Part shown: positions 35,938 to 49,100 of the stretch, in pieces | Position numbering within the stretch: position 1 is the first letter of the stretch | How the letters are laid out: each line of letters starts with the position of its first letter | NCBI GenBank assembly: GCA_943737045.1 | Contig: CALSFV010000018.1 | Location: 682,001-746,000, forward strand | DNA from: Parapristionchus giblindavisi | Lineage: Eukaryota > Nematoda > Chromadorea > Rhabditida > Diplogasteridae | Length of the DNA stretch: 64,000 nucleotides | Direction of reading: 5' to 3' | The notes under the pieces: model-generated | What the model saw: the letters and a program-made list of their open reading frames with translations, nothing else | Told to the model about the DNA's origin: nothing | Database searches by the model: none | Translations under genes and position numbers: made by a program

Positions 35938-36990
35938 TTAATCAGTAAGATATTCACTAGATGAAGAAGTTGGCGGTCTCGGATTTGATGTCTTCAAATT
36001 TGTTGAAGCTTTTTTCCTTTGAGGAAGTTCTTCAGAGATCGGAACATGTGGTAGTCCGATGAGACGATGTCGGGTGAATACGGTGTGGAACCGTGGACTG
36101 TCCGAGTTCCCCCAATTTTCTTCGGCATGTGGCCTTGTATATGCCGCATGTGAAAATTTGTCCTTCTTTACCGTTTTTCTGTACGTTTTTCTGTAATCGC
36201 ATTCAATAGGTTTTGAAGTTGATGTATATACGATAGTGTTGCCAGTGATAGTGTTGCCAACTGGAAACAATTAAAAACATAGAACACTTTTTGAATCCCA
36301 TCAGACTGACAATGAGAGCAAATGCGTGCGAACGTGTAGGCCGGGTTTGTGCTATTCTGTGGTTGTTTCCTATCATAGATCAAAACGAATGTGTGTTGTT
36401 CTCGTAGAGGATCCATATTTCATCAACCGTTACAAGATTTTCCAAAAATTCTTTCCTGTGGTGGCGAAGAAGAATAAATTGGCAGATATTTATTCGTAAT
36501 AGCTTGTTCGCATCGATGGGGAATCCATTTCGAGAAAACTTTGCGGTAGTCGATCTTGAGAAAGTGTTCATGAACTGTGTGGTTATTCTGTGAAGTCTCT
36601 TGGCCAATTCGCGCTCAATTCCGGGACCCGTTTGATCTTTAACGAATACGCGAAGTAACAAGAGTTTTTCGTAATAAGTCTGTTCGGATAGAATGATAGA
36701 GATTCATCGCACGAATCGAAAGACATATCTGATATTGATTCCCGATATGTTTAGAGCTCACTATGCGCATTGAAAGTACAACTTTCAAGGCATGTAGAGA
36801 GTGCCCATCCAATCGATTTTCATACTTGGCGCTCTCATTTTCTCATAGTCCCTTACGACAATTACCATATAATATAAACAATATTCGACATGCTTATAGT
36901 GGCAGGAGTCAGTCATACCAACTCAAGGGTCTCATTCTTTAATGATAGAACTGATGCGTCGGAGCTCGGATTGTCTTCGAAGCTTATATC
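35938..36990 (-). pseudogene. Decayed mariner transposase
   Basis: Read on the minus strand, fragments match mariner transposase: RINICQFILLRHHRKEF and the catalytic-region motif VTVDEIWILYEN, then, after frameshifts, PYSPDIVSSDYHMFRSLKNF at about 36020-36080. Several stops and frame changes make it non-functional. The 5' flank up to about 36970 matches 12880-13170. Confidence 0.8.
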
Positions 36991-37804
36991 ACCTGAGGAA
37001 AGGCGATTGATTCGACGAGACTACTCGTAAAATATGATAGCTCGAAGTTGACGTTTATAAAATTGTGCCATTTTTATTTAAATAATTAGCGAAATCGCGC
37101 TATTATACTCGTTTCGAGAACATTCCACAATATTCGTGGACCCTATGGAAAGCAGTTCTTCAATGAAAAAAATAATACATTTTAGATTTAAAATTTTCTC
37201 TCAGCCTTTAAAAAATTAAAATATATTATCGATCGAGACATGTATTGGTGGATTTTGCACGGTATAAAAACGTTGTTGGTCGGGTTTATTTTGTGTACTA
37301 CACGGGAAGTTTTGGTGAGTTGTTTTAATTGTATTAATTAAGTTTTTGTTTTACATTATGGATATTACATATTACGGTAGATTTGGGATCGATTTCGATA
37401 TTGTCGGGAATCCGATAGATTCGGTTATGCTGCAATCATTTCATGGAATGCTCATAGATAGTACAGAATGGTATCAAAATGAACTCGAGTGATAAGTGTG
37501 CCATATTTGTACTTTCCCACTTGTAGCAGAATACGTGCGATGCGCGTGCACGTTGTGAGTAACCACTGATTATTATTTGCCTCACTCTATTCTTTCCCTG
37601 CGTCTCTACTATTTCCTCACTCACTCGCATCTTTCCCTCGCCTGTGTATCTTACTCATCTTCTCTAACAATCAACCATTCTGTCATTCATATGTTTTATT
37701 TCGCTCCCTCAAACGTAGCCGATATGAATGATTCTGTTTTAGCACGTCGACCTTATATATATGCTACAACATTCCGTCTGATCTGTTAATACTTCCGGAC
37801 AGTA
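36991..37804. other. Upstream region of P450 A
   Basis: AT-rich intergenic DNA with pyrimidine-rich stretches at about 37590-37720 and the presumed promoter of P450 A. No other gene is supported. Confidence 0.5.
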
Positions 37805-40800
37805 ATGATTATCCAACTTGTCCTGTTGGGATTGCTCCTGTACATACTTCCAAGCTTCCTTCAATTTGTAAGCACTTTGAGGTAACTATTTCAACTTGTG
37901 AGAAGTGTGAATGCACGTTTCTTCTCTACGTGCTCATGTTACCCGAAAATAATGAATTATTCTGCTCCTTTTATGGTTCGCAAATTACATTGTATTGTAG
38001 GTACAAGAAGAAACTTTCGTCCAAGATTCCTGGTGATGAAGGAGCCTTCATTCTTGGACACATTCCTGAGTTTGGTATGGACCCTGAAGGTAACTTGTGC
38101 ATACATACTTATTGTTATATTCACCGTAAGAATCTGAATTCTGGCCCACCGTCGAATATACTGCCACAATCACACATTACAACATTGTTCCTTTCAGTTA
38201 TGCCTCACAGAGGACTAGCGAAGGCAGCAAGGGAAGTGAAGGAGGGTCGACAGCTGATGAAGCTATGGTTTCTGCAGGACAATATCTATATGCCGCTCAA
38301 TGGCCAGAATCTCAAGGTAACCCGCTTTCGTTTAAGTTTAAATAGCAAATCAAAAATTAATTTCAGCATATCCTTGATTCAAATGAGGAAATCGTCAAAG
38401 GTGAAGAGTATGACGTGTTTCTGCCATGGCTAGGTACCGGATTACTTCTGAGGTATCACAATATTATCATATGAAATTCTAATTTTGGCCCACGCTTCCT
38501 TAATTGTTTCTTGACATCAATCGCCATTTCTTGTTTTTTTCTTGACCAAGCGAGGAACAAGTCAAGAGAACGTTGATTTGATAGTCAATGCTTATGATTC
38601 CAGTACCGGTAGCAAATGGCGTTTACGTCGGAAGATGTTGACTCCTACATTTCATTTTTCTATGCTCGATGGATATATCTCCACTATGAATAGATATTCA
38701 AAGGTAAATAATTATAGGGGGATTGTCTACTGAATCTACGCAATTTCATTGTCTGCCTATGTCACAATCGATCTCTTCATTATGCTCACTATTTCACTAA
38801 CAAAGAAATGGTCTCTACTCGAAGTGGAGTGATGATCAATGATACATGTCATGTAAACCAGGCTTGAAATTAAGACTTGAAATTAGTTTAGTCTACTTGC
38901 CATAGCTTGCGAATTTTGAAGAATTCATTCCAAACAAACTGCATGGTGTAGCGTGGAGTTTGTGGAGGGAAGAGAACGATCATTGAGACCATTTCCTTGT
39001 AAGTATTAAACAGTGAGAGAACACTTATGAATACACCACATTGATGCTTATCAGCTGATAGACGTTATCAGTTGTGATAGGATACGTATGTAGAGTGTTT
39101 GTGATAATGGAATCAGTGATTCATTCATAATAGGTGTTTATGAATATGTGCTTGATTACATGTCACAGTGACGTAAAATAAAAATAAAACTTTGGAAACG
39201 GTATTGAGAAAAAAATTTAAAAAATACTTCAACATTGAAATAATTTTTTTGTAGATATGTGTGGATCTTCTCGAAGACTATGCTGGCACCGAAGTCGATA
39301 TGTATCCCATAGTGAAGATGTGCGCCCTGGATATTATTTGCGGTAATACTTCTTTACAGACATAAATACAAAAAGTCTTTTTTTTTAAATCTTCACTCTG
39401 ACCCTCTCTCATATTACTTGTCTTCGTAGGACTGTGGAGAGATTTGGTTTGGGTACATATTTAATGTCCGTAAAGTATTTTTCTCTCCAGAAACAGCTAT
39501 GGGCAAAGAGCTGAACTCTCAGCGGAATCCACATCAACCTTATGTCGATGCTATCGTCAATTTGATGATTCTCGGAACACATATTACTATGAAGTTCTAT
39601 CTACAGTCTGCATTGGGAAGGTAAATTTCATTTATAATTTTTCAATTATCGATCATATTTTAACAGAAAACTCACTGGAATCCAACAGGAGTTCGATCGA
39701 AACCTTATAATAGCCCACGACTTCACTAAAAGAGTATGTCTGCCTCCATTATTATGTTGAAAATAATTATGGTAGGACATACTGTACTTGCTTTTTTCCT
39801 CTTTTTTCATGCAATAACTCCATAAAACTGGATATTTTATTCAAAACTTCAATGTCGATTACAATTAATAAATATAACAAGTAGCTGAAATATATCAAAT
39901 GGACATTAAACGACACTGTTTGCAACTCTCGCAGGCAAACAAATATTTTTTTAAAAATAAAATATAGTATTTTATTTCAGGTGATCGCCGAACGTGCTGA
40001 ACAACTTGCCAATGGTGAAGTTGAACCTAATAAACGTGCGTTCCTTGATCTCTTGTTAGCTAAGAAGGAAGAACTCGATCTAACTGATGAAGATATTAGA
40101 GAAGAAACTGACACTTTCATGTTTGAAGGTTAGATCTTTCACATGTTTTCTCTTCATAGCTTTTAAACATTTGAAGGCATTCGGTAGTGTTTCGGTGGTT
40201 TAATCAGTGTAATCAGACAATTGCTCTCATAGTGTTGAAATGATATACAGGTTACGATACGACATCATCTGGTCTTGGATGGTCAGTGTGGTGTTTAGCC
40301 AGTCATCCGGAGATACAACAGAAGGCATATGAAGAGATCAGAAGTGTCTTCGGTTTGTCATTTTTATTTGAATTTAAAGGGAGCGTTACCTCACTCAATG
40401 GTCTCTTCATTGCGCACACTATTTTTTTCTGTTCTCTAAGAACGAGAGAGCATTGCGCGTCGAAGAGACCATTGAGTGAGGTTACGCTCCCTTTAATACA
40501 TTGTTTACGCTTTTTCAAAGATAACAAATGACGGCTACTACCACTGAAAATATCATTATCTGGTTCAATTCGTTCTAAATTGCTTGTTTTTTTTCCAGGA
40601 GATGATACGGACATGGAGTGTGGCAGGGAGGAGATGAGCAAGCTCCAATACCTTGATAGATTTGTCAAGGAGGTTTGTATGGGTCTTCGAATGTAGTAAT
40701 AATACTGATGGAATGAATGGAGCGTTCTGATTACTTTGACTAATCGAGCATTCAATTTGATCATCCATATTATTATTAAGTGTCTTTCATACATTTATGC

Positions 40801-42073
40801 GTTGTTCTTATCAAACGATACTTTTTTTAGCTTGTACAACATATTACTAGACATAAAAATTTAGCTTAAAAATGATACTAATTTTTAATTTCGAAATGGC
40901 TGACAATGAGTAACTCCCTATTTCAGTCAATGAGATTGTATCCGCCCGTACCTTTTGTTAGCCGTCAACTACAATCGGAATTGGTTATGGGTAACTTACT
41001 AACTCCTTACTTGTTCCATCATAACTTCAATCTTACAGAAGGTCATGTACTGCCTGAAGGATGCAATATCACAATTGCTCCATTTATTGTTCATCGAAAC
41101 GAGTGAGTTCTGTAGAAATACATTTTATTCTTAATCGTTTCCGAAAATTCAAATTTACAGATCAATTTATCCTAATGCCTTGGAATTTAATCCGGACAAC
41201 TTCTTGCCGGAAAAGGTTTGTTCGTCCACAACGATATCTGTGCATGAGTTGTATATTTTTCATTTAGTTATTATCATTGTAATGATAATAATTATTAATA
41301 TTGTCCGTATAAAATGTACTTGCATAATTGCATTGCTACTGCTGCTAAACAGAGGGAGTACTATCGATTAACTCCCCACTCTTTCCTCCTTTCCTTCCTC
41401 GCTCTCTCTCTGATCTACCCACTCTCTCACCCGTGCTCACTCTCTAAACATAGAAATTCATTGTGGCAGTGGTTGGCTACTCTCGTACCAAATAAACAAG
41501 TGTATTTTATACGGTCAATAAGTGCTTGTTGTCAGGTTGCCGCACGACATGCCTACGACTACATTCCCTTCTCTGCAGGACCAAGAAATTGCATAGGTAA
41601 TGTTAGAATCTGCGATACTTCTTATCATATTGTTCAACCACATAGTCTATAAGCCGTTAGAGAAATGAGGACATATAAGGATAGAGAGGAGATGGAGTAA
41701 AGAAATAAGGTGAAATAACGAGCTTTGTCTACACCGAGCGATGTCACAGCGGAGAGTAATATTAGCTCGTGATGTGTCTTTAAAGGATCGTACCAAACGA
41801 TAGTCAGATTACGGGAATTTTTTGTCATTCAGCGGTTCCAAAACTATACACATTATCTTATCAGGTCAAAAGTTTGCGCAATACGAAGAGAAGATCATTC
41901 TGTCGTGGCTGTTGAGACGATATCGATTCTCAACTGATAAGTGAGTGATATGTTATGAACAAAAGATCAAAGATCAAAGGTTATTGTTTAGGTCATTTAG
42001 CGATCAACCATTTGCTTCTGAAGCGATTCTTCGTCCTGTTGAAGGCATAAAAGTCACTGTGCATCGTCGATAA
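37805..42073 (+). CDS. Cytochrome P450, CYP4-clan (copy A)
   Basis: Haem-thiolate monooxygenase anchored in the ER by an N-terminal hydrophobic helix (first ~24 residues); the clan typically hydroxylates fatty acids or xenobiotics. 17 exons: 37805-37881, 38001-38089, 38198-38316, 38367-38452, 38604-38703, 39255-39342, 39491-39620, 39667-39733, 39982-40128, 40251-40352, 40599-40672, 40927-40990, 41039-41102, 41161-41215, 41536-41596, 41865-41940, 41992-42073; about 493 residues. Motifs: [14 protein letters not shown] (C-helix), EGYDTTS (I-helix, with Glu at the usual Ala/Gly), ESMR (K-helix ExxR), and haem loop [10 protein letters not shown] with Cys at ~440. It has the same exon pattern as copies B and C but is more diverged; the aspartyl-protease-like and mARC genes separate it from them. 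Intron 10 carries a small inverted repeat. All catalytic motifs are present. Confidence 0.95.
40372..40497. mobile_element. 126-bp MITE-like hairpin in P450 A intron 10
   Basis: Arms TTTAAAGGGAGCGTTACCTC and the complementary end GAGGTTACGCTCCCTTTAA with about 50 matching bases per arm; the terminal TTAA could be part of the element or of its target. Confidence 0.8.
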
Positions 42074-42542
42074 TTTTATTTTGAATATTTGTATATTGTA
42101 AATAACAAACTTGGTTGGATAAAAATGTATATAAAAATGTTGGATATGTAAAATAACTCCTTTAATGATATATTTTAGTGAAAAAATGTGAACACAGAAT
42201 GGGATTCTACATACCATATACTACTTATTTTATGCTAATTCAACTTATTGATGACTAGAATCATGAATGAATCTTACTTGACAATACAAACAAAGGCGCG
42301 TATTTCGAAAATAGGAAAGTTTGGCAATAGGTTCCGAATTCACGACCATGCGAGGGATTGATGAATGACCAGTGTAACTTTTTTGCCTACAATTTGTTTA
42401 CAGGAAATTGAACTTTGTTGAAAAGAGTGAGTATCGAGAAGAATACTAGGTATCAATCTGTTTGGAATTAAAATACATTCTATATGCTGTGTAGAAAGAA
42501 TATAATTACACGATTTCTTTATCATTTACTATCCAGATACAA

Positions 42543-45471
42543 TTATTCCTGAAGGGAAGGGGCGAAACCCATTCGCTTATTGCCAATATCATAAATATTA
42601 CAATACTGACGAATGAATGGATCTCCAAGAATCCAAGAAGGACCGAATGCTGCACCCACCATCGGTTCTACTGCGAAGATACAAAATCCTATTGGTCCCT
42701 ATAATTAATATAGAGAAAGATTAAGAATGATCCATTGAGAATACTTACGGGTATGATCATATTCTCTCCCTTGATGTAATAATTATTGCCACCAATGACA
42801 AGACGGAGATCAGGGATTTCCGCTTTACAGTCAACAATGTATGATTGATAGAATTCGTTCCACTGTAAAGACATGAAAATGGAAAGAGAACTTTAACATC
42901 GCTTATTGTCTCATTAAACACTCACAGTAGCATGAGCTTGATCCGCCATAGCATCAGCGAATGTTTGTGTTGTGCTGATAAATGTTGATCCCGTAGCGGA
43001 AATAACCTGAAAACGGGGTAAAAAGCTTGATAGAATAGACTTTGACTTATGAATGAATTTCAAAAGCAAAAAGAATCTTACGTCCCATCCTTGAGTGTGA
43101 TAGTAGATTCCCATGTGAACTTCGGATAACTTAAATTGGAAGTAAGTAGCAGAGGAAAGAGGTTGATATCCAATGATGGGCCCACAATGATTTGTGTCGA
43201 TCTTAAAGAAAGAATAATCTTACAATTGTTGTTAAGATGAATAAGAATAAGAAAATTTGATACATTAACAAAACGTTTTCGTATGTTTCATCTAATAAAA
43301 TACAGTCTCATTCTTGAATGGAGAAAAATATCTCTCAGATACTAAAGAGAATGATCAATGCGAAAAATTATTAAGATTAGTTATAACTAGGTACTATTTT
43401 TTTGCAAATATTAGTTTTACATACGGCTCCATATGTGTAGACTCCTCCAGCTACATTCTCCTGATGTCCTTCATGTTCTAGCCATACAGTGAACAATGGC
43501 TGATCGACGAGTCCTAAAATTATAAATCGTATTTTGACCATCAAAATTGTTATAATCTCCCCCATAAAACACATCAGAAAATCGCCCTTGAGACTCTTGG
43601 AGTAAAATCAAAAATCAAGGTCAAAAGATACGCAGGATAATGAATACCTTGGTCGATGGCTTCAATAAATGGTGGTTTCACATTATTGACTGCAATTGAT
43701 TGGAAGGCCAATCCCAATATTCCATCAATTACTTGATTCTTGTAGTATGGAGCAAGAGTAGTTGCTTGACCAAATGTAACAGAAGGAACAGTCAGAGGAT
43801 TTGATCCAACGTCACCGAACTGGATAATACATCATCTCTTATGGGATCGAAGTGTAAGATATATAAGATATTTTTTTGAGAACGAATTTTAGTATGATTT
43901 AGAGAGAAAAGAATATATAACGTTACAACGAAGTGTGTGTTGGATGAAGTGATCGTTAACAAAGGCTCCCATTCTATGTAGATAACAACTTACTCTAACT
44001 GTATCCTTTCCTTGGAATCCTTTGACCGCTCCTGTCTCATATCCAATATAGAAAGATTTGCCATCATTTACATACGTGGAAGACTTGGAACTATCGAACT
44101 TGTTCTTATCCTTACATGCGTCGTTTCTATGATGTATAATGTGTATTAAATGTCATTTATGGAATAATCTACCTGGTCGGATCGATTTTACAGCAATGAA
44201 TGTCACATTCTCTTTCGCACACAACTGAAAATAATTTGTTATCAGATAATTAACATTGTCTTACTAAAGAAAAGTAGTAATTAATAATTGAAAATCTAAT
44301 TCCTTACATTCAATACTGCATGTCGAATCACAAGTAACATTCGTAGCTCCACAAGACGAATCAGCAACCCAAAGATTAGATGAAGCCGTATCAAGAATTA
44401 CCTGAAACGATTTGATTGATATTCACGTGTACACGAAGCTCTTATCCATTCTTCTTACTGTCAAATAGACAAAGAATGAAATAGAGTATGGCAAGTACGG
44501 TATGTATCAAATTAGTGCGTTAAACTCACGAGGAAAGACTGTTCAGGAGTTCCGATGGTGATATTTCCAACGTAGGCGCTGTCGTCGTAATCACTTATCT
44601 AACAAGGGAATCCTTTCAGCTCGCGGAAACCAATCCAGATGAAAATTTGCAGAGGCATTGTTAAAGACGATAGAAAATGATATGTGAAGTCGAAAAATGC
44701 AGCAGGGCAATACCCTAGCCGCAGCATCTATCCAAACTTGGTGACACTTAGCGCGCATTCGCCGTATTCTGAAGCAGTGAGAGAGACCTTATTGGTGGCG
44801 CAGTTCCTTCGTACAACAGCTTTGAAGTTATCTTTTCGGAATATTTTTGTCTGTAATGTACGAGATTGTTTCCAATGCATTCACCAATCAAGTTGACACT
44901 AGTCTTCAGAGATAGGGACGATAAATTCAAATTGTTGGCGGCGAATGCGCGCCAAGTCTGACCAAGTTTGGATGGATGCTGCGGCTCGGTTATTGCCCTG
45001 CTGCATTTTCCGACTTCACATATCATTTTCTATTGCTTTCAACAATGCCTGTGCAAGTTTTCATGTGGATTGCTTTCCGCGAGCTGAAAGAATTCCCTTG
45101 TAAGAAAAAATAATGTATTTATAATATTTAATTGAAAAAAACAGAGTTCTTTAATGTGAAAATTTAGAAAATAATACGTACAACTTGAGGATATCCTTGA
45201 GCGGCTTTAACCATACGATATGCATTCTTATCCTGTACATACCTTTCCCATTCGTTACTTCTCATGAGTCTTGAACGGAGAGTTTCCTAAAATTTGCGTT
45301 ATATTCATCAAAACGATAGATCCAGGAATCAATTTTCGACTTTCCAATAATTGATATATTTATTGTGATATATGAGCATCTCGATTGACTAACTTGTTGT
45401 TGTAATCTCATCTGATGAACAGCTCCATTGATCAAGAGGACATTAACGATTAAAAGGAGCAGGGCTTTCAT
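42543..45471 (-). CDS. Pepsin-like aspartyl protease homologue, second catalytic Asp lost
   Basis: Twelve exons (5' to 3': 45471-45394, 45286-45182, 44598-44530, 44401-44308, 44224-44173, 44126-43994, 43819-43648, 43513-43425, 43201-43082, 43006-42926, 42862-42749, 42698-42543) encode 420 residues: signal peptide (MKALLLLIVNVLLING), short propeptide, then an A1-type bilobal fold with a Cys-rich insert (ECDIHCCKIDPT) typical of nematode members. The first active-site motif reads LDTASSNLW (Asp88 kept, Gly to Ala). The second, normally D-T/S-G-T, reads ISATGSTF with Ala308 in place of the catalytic Asp. The flap (YETGAVKGFQGKDTV), DGILGLAF and the C-terminal WILGDPFIRQYCNIYD are preserved. It is therefore probably secreted but inactive. 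TTTTCAG touches the ATG (trans-splice site). A MITE nearly fills intron 2. Confidence 0.93.
44603..45100. mobile_element. CAAGG-ended foldback MITE (copy 1) with TAA duplication
   Basis: 498 bp with inverted arms (about 44603-44766 and 44939-45100) ending CAAGGGAATCCTTTCAGCTC / GAGCTGAAAGAATTCCCTTG and flanked by TAA. It fills most of protease-homologue intron 2, and the gene's splice acceptor lies directly at its border. A second copy is at 48793-49290, with the loop in opposite orientation. Confidence 0.92.
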
Positions 45472-46155
45472 CTGAAAATCAAGTTAATAGTCTGAATATT
45501 GAGAAAGTGAATATGATTTGGTTCACTCATAGACTGTCTTTTATTGGGCTGATTTGTATACGAAATGAAGTTGATCAAGGAAGCGACAAAAAGATCTTCT
45601 TGATGTTATCACTGATAACATATCAAATGTACGATCACTCACATGAATGAATCATCTATGAGGCCAACCATAGTATCGTGTACCACCCCAATCAGATATC
45701 CGTTATGTCCTATGCACATAAACAACTTCATCATGTATCGAATTCTTTATTCTTTATTCATTCTTTTTGCCATTATTTCTCTCGTTTCGTTCATAATTAC
45801 TTATATAAAATATTGTATATATTGTTTGCATTTAATCATCATTGTATTTCAATCTCTCTTATCAGACAATTTGTCATTTTCAGGAAATGAAACTGATAGG
45901 CGGAGTTTATCGTAGGTGAACTAATGAATGTCGCTGATATTTGTAGCAGGAATCATTCTGAAAATCTCATTTACGACATTTTGTTTTTCATTCTCGAGCT
46001 TTGTTTTGGGGCTTTTTTTTTCCATCCGAAAATATCAGTTCCAGTAAGTTTAAATGGAACATGCCCAAACGAAGTCAATCAGAGATGCCTGGGTCAAAGT
46101 GTGTTGCGATTTCCTTCATATAAGTTGTTGAAATAACATTTCTAGGTCTGTAATT
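45472..46155. promoter_or_regulatory. Divergent upstream region of protease homologue and mARC gene
   Basis: 684 bp between two divergently transcribed starts. It must hold both promoters. Acceptor-like CTAG at about 46145 precedes the mARC ATG. No promoter motif is recognised. Confidence 0.5.
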
Positions 46156-49100
46156 ATGGTGACATTTTTGATCGAGGATTGTTCTTTGAAAATTGTATCG
46201 CCTCTCCTTTACGTGACAATCATAGGGTATTCGCTTCTTATCTCGAATCTAAAGAGAGTAGCAAATGGCTATCCTCATTCTCTTTGCTTGTCCTTCTCTA
46301 CTATTTGCGAATAGTATCAGTATCATCAAAGTTTTCTAATGACTTGGCGCCATTCCAAGATTCTACTCTTCAGTATAGGAGGAACAGTAGTTGCTTGTAA
46401 AGTATAAATTCGATCGTTTTCTCACCAAACCTACTCTTTTAGGCTATTCGCATATTATATGATCACTTATATTATCATGACGTGTGGATCCCGGTAGGCA
46501 GTATAAAATCTCTTTGGATCTACCCCGTCAAGTCATGCTACCGTCGAGAGGTTCCGTATAAATATTCTCTAATGTGGTGTTAATTTCTTGTAAATGGAAT
46601 TGGAAATTGTAAAAAGGGTGTTAATTTTGTCCACTTGTAAATAGCATTGTAAAAAGCAAATATCTCGGTTCTCTGACTAGATAGAGACTTGAAACTTGGT
46701 TTTTTTAGGTTAGAAACCACGACAAAAGCATATAAACGAAGTTTCAAGTCTCTAGCTCTACTAAGAACGGAGATATTTGCTTTTTACAAGATTTTCAGGA
46801 AAAACTCGAACATCCTTGTAAAAACCAAATATCTCCGCTCTTTGTGGAGCTAGAGACTTGAAACTTCGTTTATAAGCTTTTTTCGTGGTTTCTAACATAA
46901 AAACCAAGTTTCAAGTCTCTAACTAGTCAGAGAACCGAGATATTTGCTTTTTATAATGCTATTTACAAGTGAACAAAATTAACACCTTTTTACAATTTCC
47001 AATTCTATTTACAAAAAATTAACACCACATCACTGCGTAATTGTAATAACGCAGGTAACGCGGATGATATGTGACGCGGTCGGCCCTTCATGCGGTGAGC
47101 TGAGGGATCGAGAATTCGTAATTATCGATGAGCAGAGCGGTGCAATGCAAACGGCGCGTCAATATCCTGAGCTCGCTGTTCTTGAGGTCTACATATTTTT
47201 TTGTTTTTCGTTCTCGATTGTCGATAGTGTAAGGGTGTGTAACATTTACCAAATGCTCCTCATTTCACTAATAGTACACATCACCCTGCACGATAAAAAT
47301 TCCGTTGACTGTATTTATGGAGATGTGTATGTTGTCAAAAGTATTTTCATTTCAGGTTGATGTCTTAAATGGAGTGTTGTCACTGACCACTCCTGACGGT
47401 GCCACTGCTAGCGTTAGACTTGAGCATGTTATTCAGAGGAATTGTGTGAGAATTGCCAGGTTGCGTCGTTTTTCTTTATCATAATCTTTAGTGATCATTT
47501 CCATATCACATGGCAGGTTTCAATCAAAACCACTCGATGATGGGAGAGATTGCCAGTATTAGGGTGTCCCATAAGTCTTTGCACTATTTTCATGCTTCAC
47601 ATTTTTTCAAATAACAAACGAAGCAGCTACATTCAAATGGTGATACACTGTCCATGTTTATGAACAACTATCCACCATCTCGTATGCAACTGCATGACAC
47701 CGTTCTGTCTCAATTCCTTAGGGAGCGAGGCAATCCATTGGTCGATCTCCCGTTTGACATCGGCCTGATTACGGAAGTGTTTTCCTCTGCAGCAGCGCTC
47801 GAGAGATCGGAAAGCATGGCAATCACAATGGGACAGGTCGGGGGAATACGACGAATGGTGAAGCTATCCAATATCTAAATTCTTCAGTTTGACCTGCGCC
47901 TTGTTAGTGTATCGTTAGTGTAGTCATCGCGCTGTTCATTAAACCCAATGTTTTCCCTCACACAAAGAGGCTGAGAAGGACTTGGCCCTCCATCTCCTGC
48001 AGTTGTTCGCAGAAGACATCGGTGGTAACAGTCTGCCCCTCAGGTAACAACTCGTGATAAACCACGCGAACATAGCAGAAGAAGAATGAGAGCGGCTCTT
48101 CCTTTCCATTTGGATTGCGTTTTGGGACGGGTTTAGCACCCTTCCAAGCGTGCAGCCGTACCACCTTCATATCGGGGTAGTAGTACGTTACCCACTTATC
48201 ATCCTAGCAGACACTATTCATCACTCAATCAGTGGATCGAGAACGGCCGAAATATGAAGTAGTGATGTCGACTCGGTTTCTGAAGAGCAGGGCGAAGAGA
48301 ATATGGGGAAACACTTAAGGTGCCCTGGGGAGAAGAGAAGACCGAATGAAGATGCGATGGATGGTGGATCTTGGAGTACCAGTTGCCTGCTCCATGTATC
48401 TCCAACTCTGCTTCCACTGACTTGTGACGTTTCGAAGAACCATGTCTTCATTTGAACAGGATGACGTCCGGACCTTGGATTTTCAACCAAGGAGAAATGG
48501 TTGTTCTTGAACTGACAATACCAGGAGAAGACTGTTACACGACACTGCCCCCCTAGGTTTCATTGACTGACGTAGTTAGGGATAGCTCCTACCGTATTCC
48601 GCCCACAACGGTATAAATGAAGGGCATATCGAAAACCGTGTAACGGTGACATTATTTAAAAAAAATCAAAAATTGTCGTGGAAAAAGAGACCACAGGGCA
48701 TAACAATCGCTCTCGACCGTGAAAAAAGGGTCCAAAGTTAGTGCAGAAAGAAGTGCAAAGACTTATGGGACACCCTAATAGAACCGCACTTACAAGGGAA
48801 TCCTTTCACCTCGCGGAAACCAATCCAGATGAAAATTTGCAGAGGCATTGTTGAAGACGATATAAAATGATATGTGAAGTCGAAAAATGCAGCAGGGCAA
48901 TACCCGAGCAGCAGCATCTATCCAAACTTGGTCAAACTTGGCGCGCATTCGCCGCCAACAATCTGAATTCATCGTCCCTATCTCTGAAGAAAGGTTTCAA
49001 CTTGATTGGTGAACGGAGTGGAAAGTGGCTCGTGCATTAAAGACAAAAAGATTCCGAAAAGATAACATCAACGCGATTGTAGAAAGAAACTGTGCCACCA

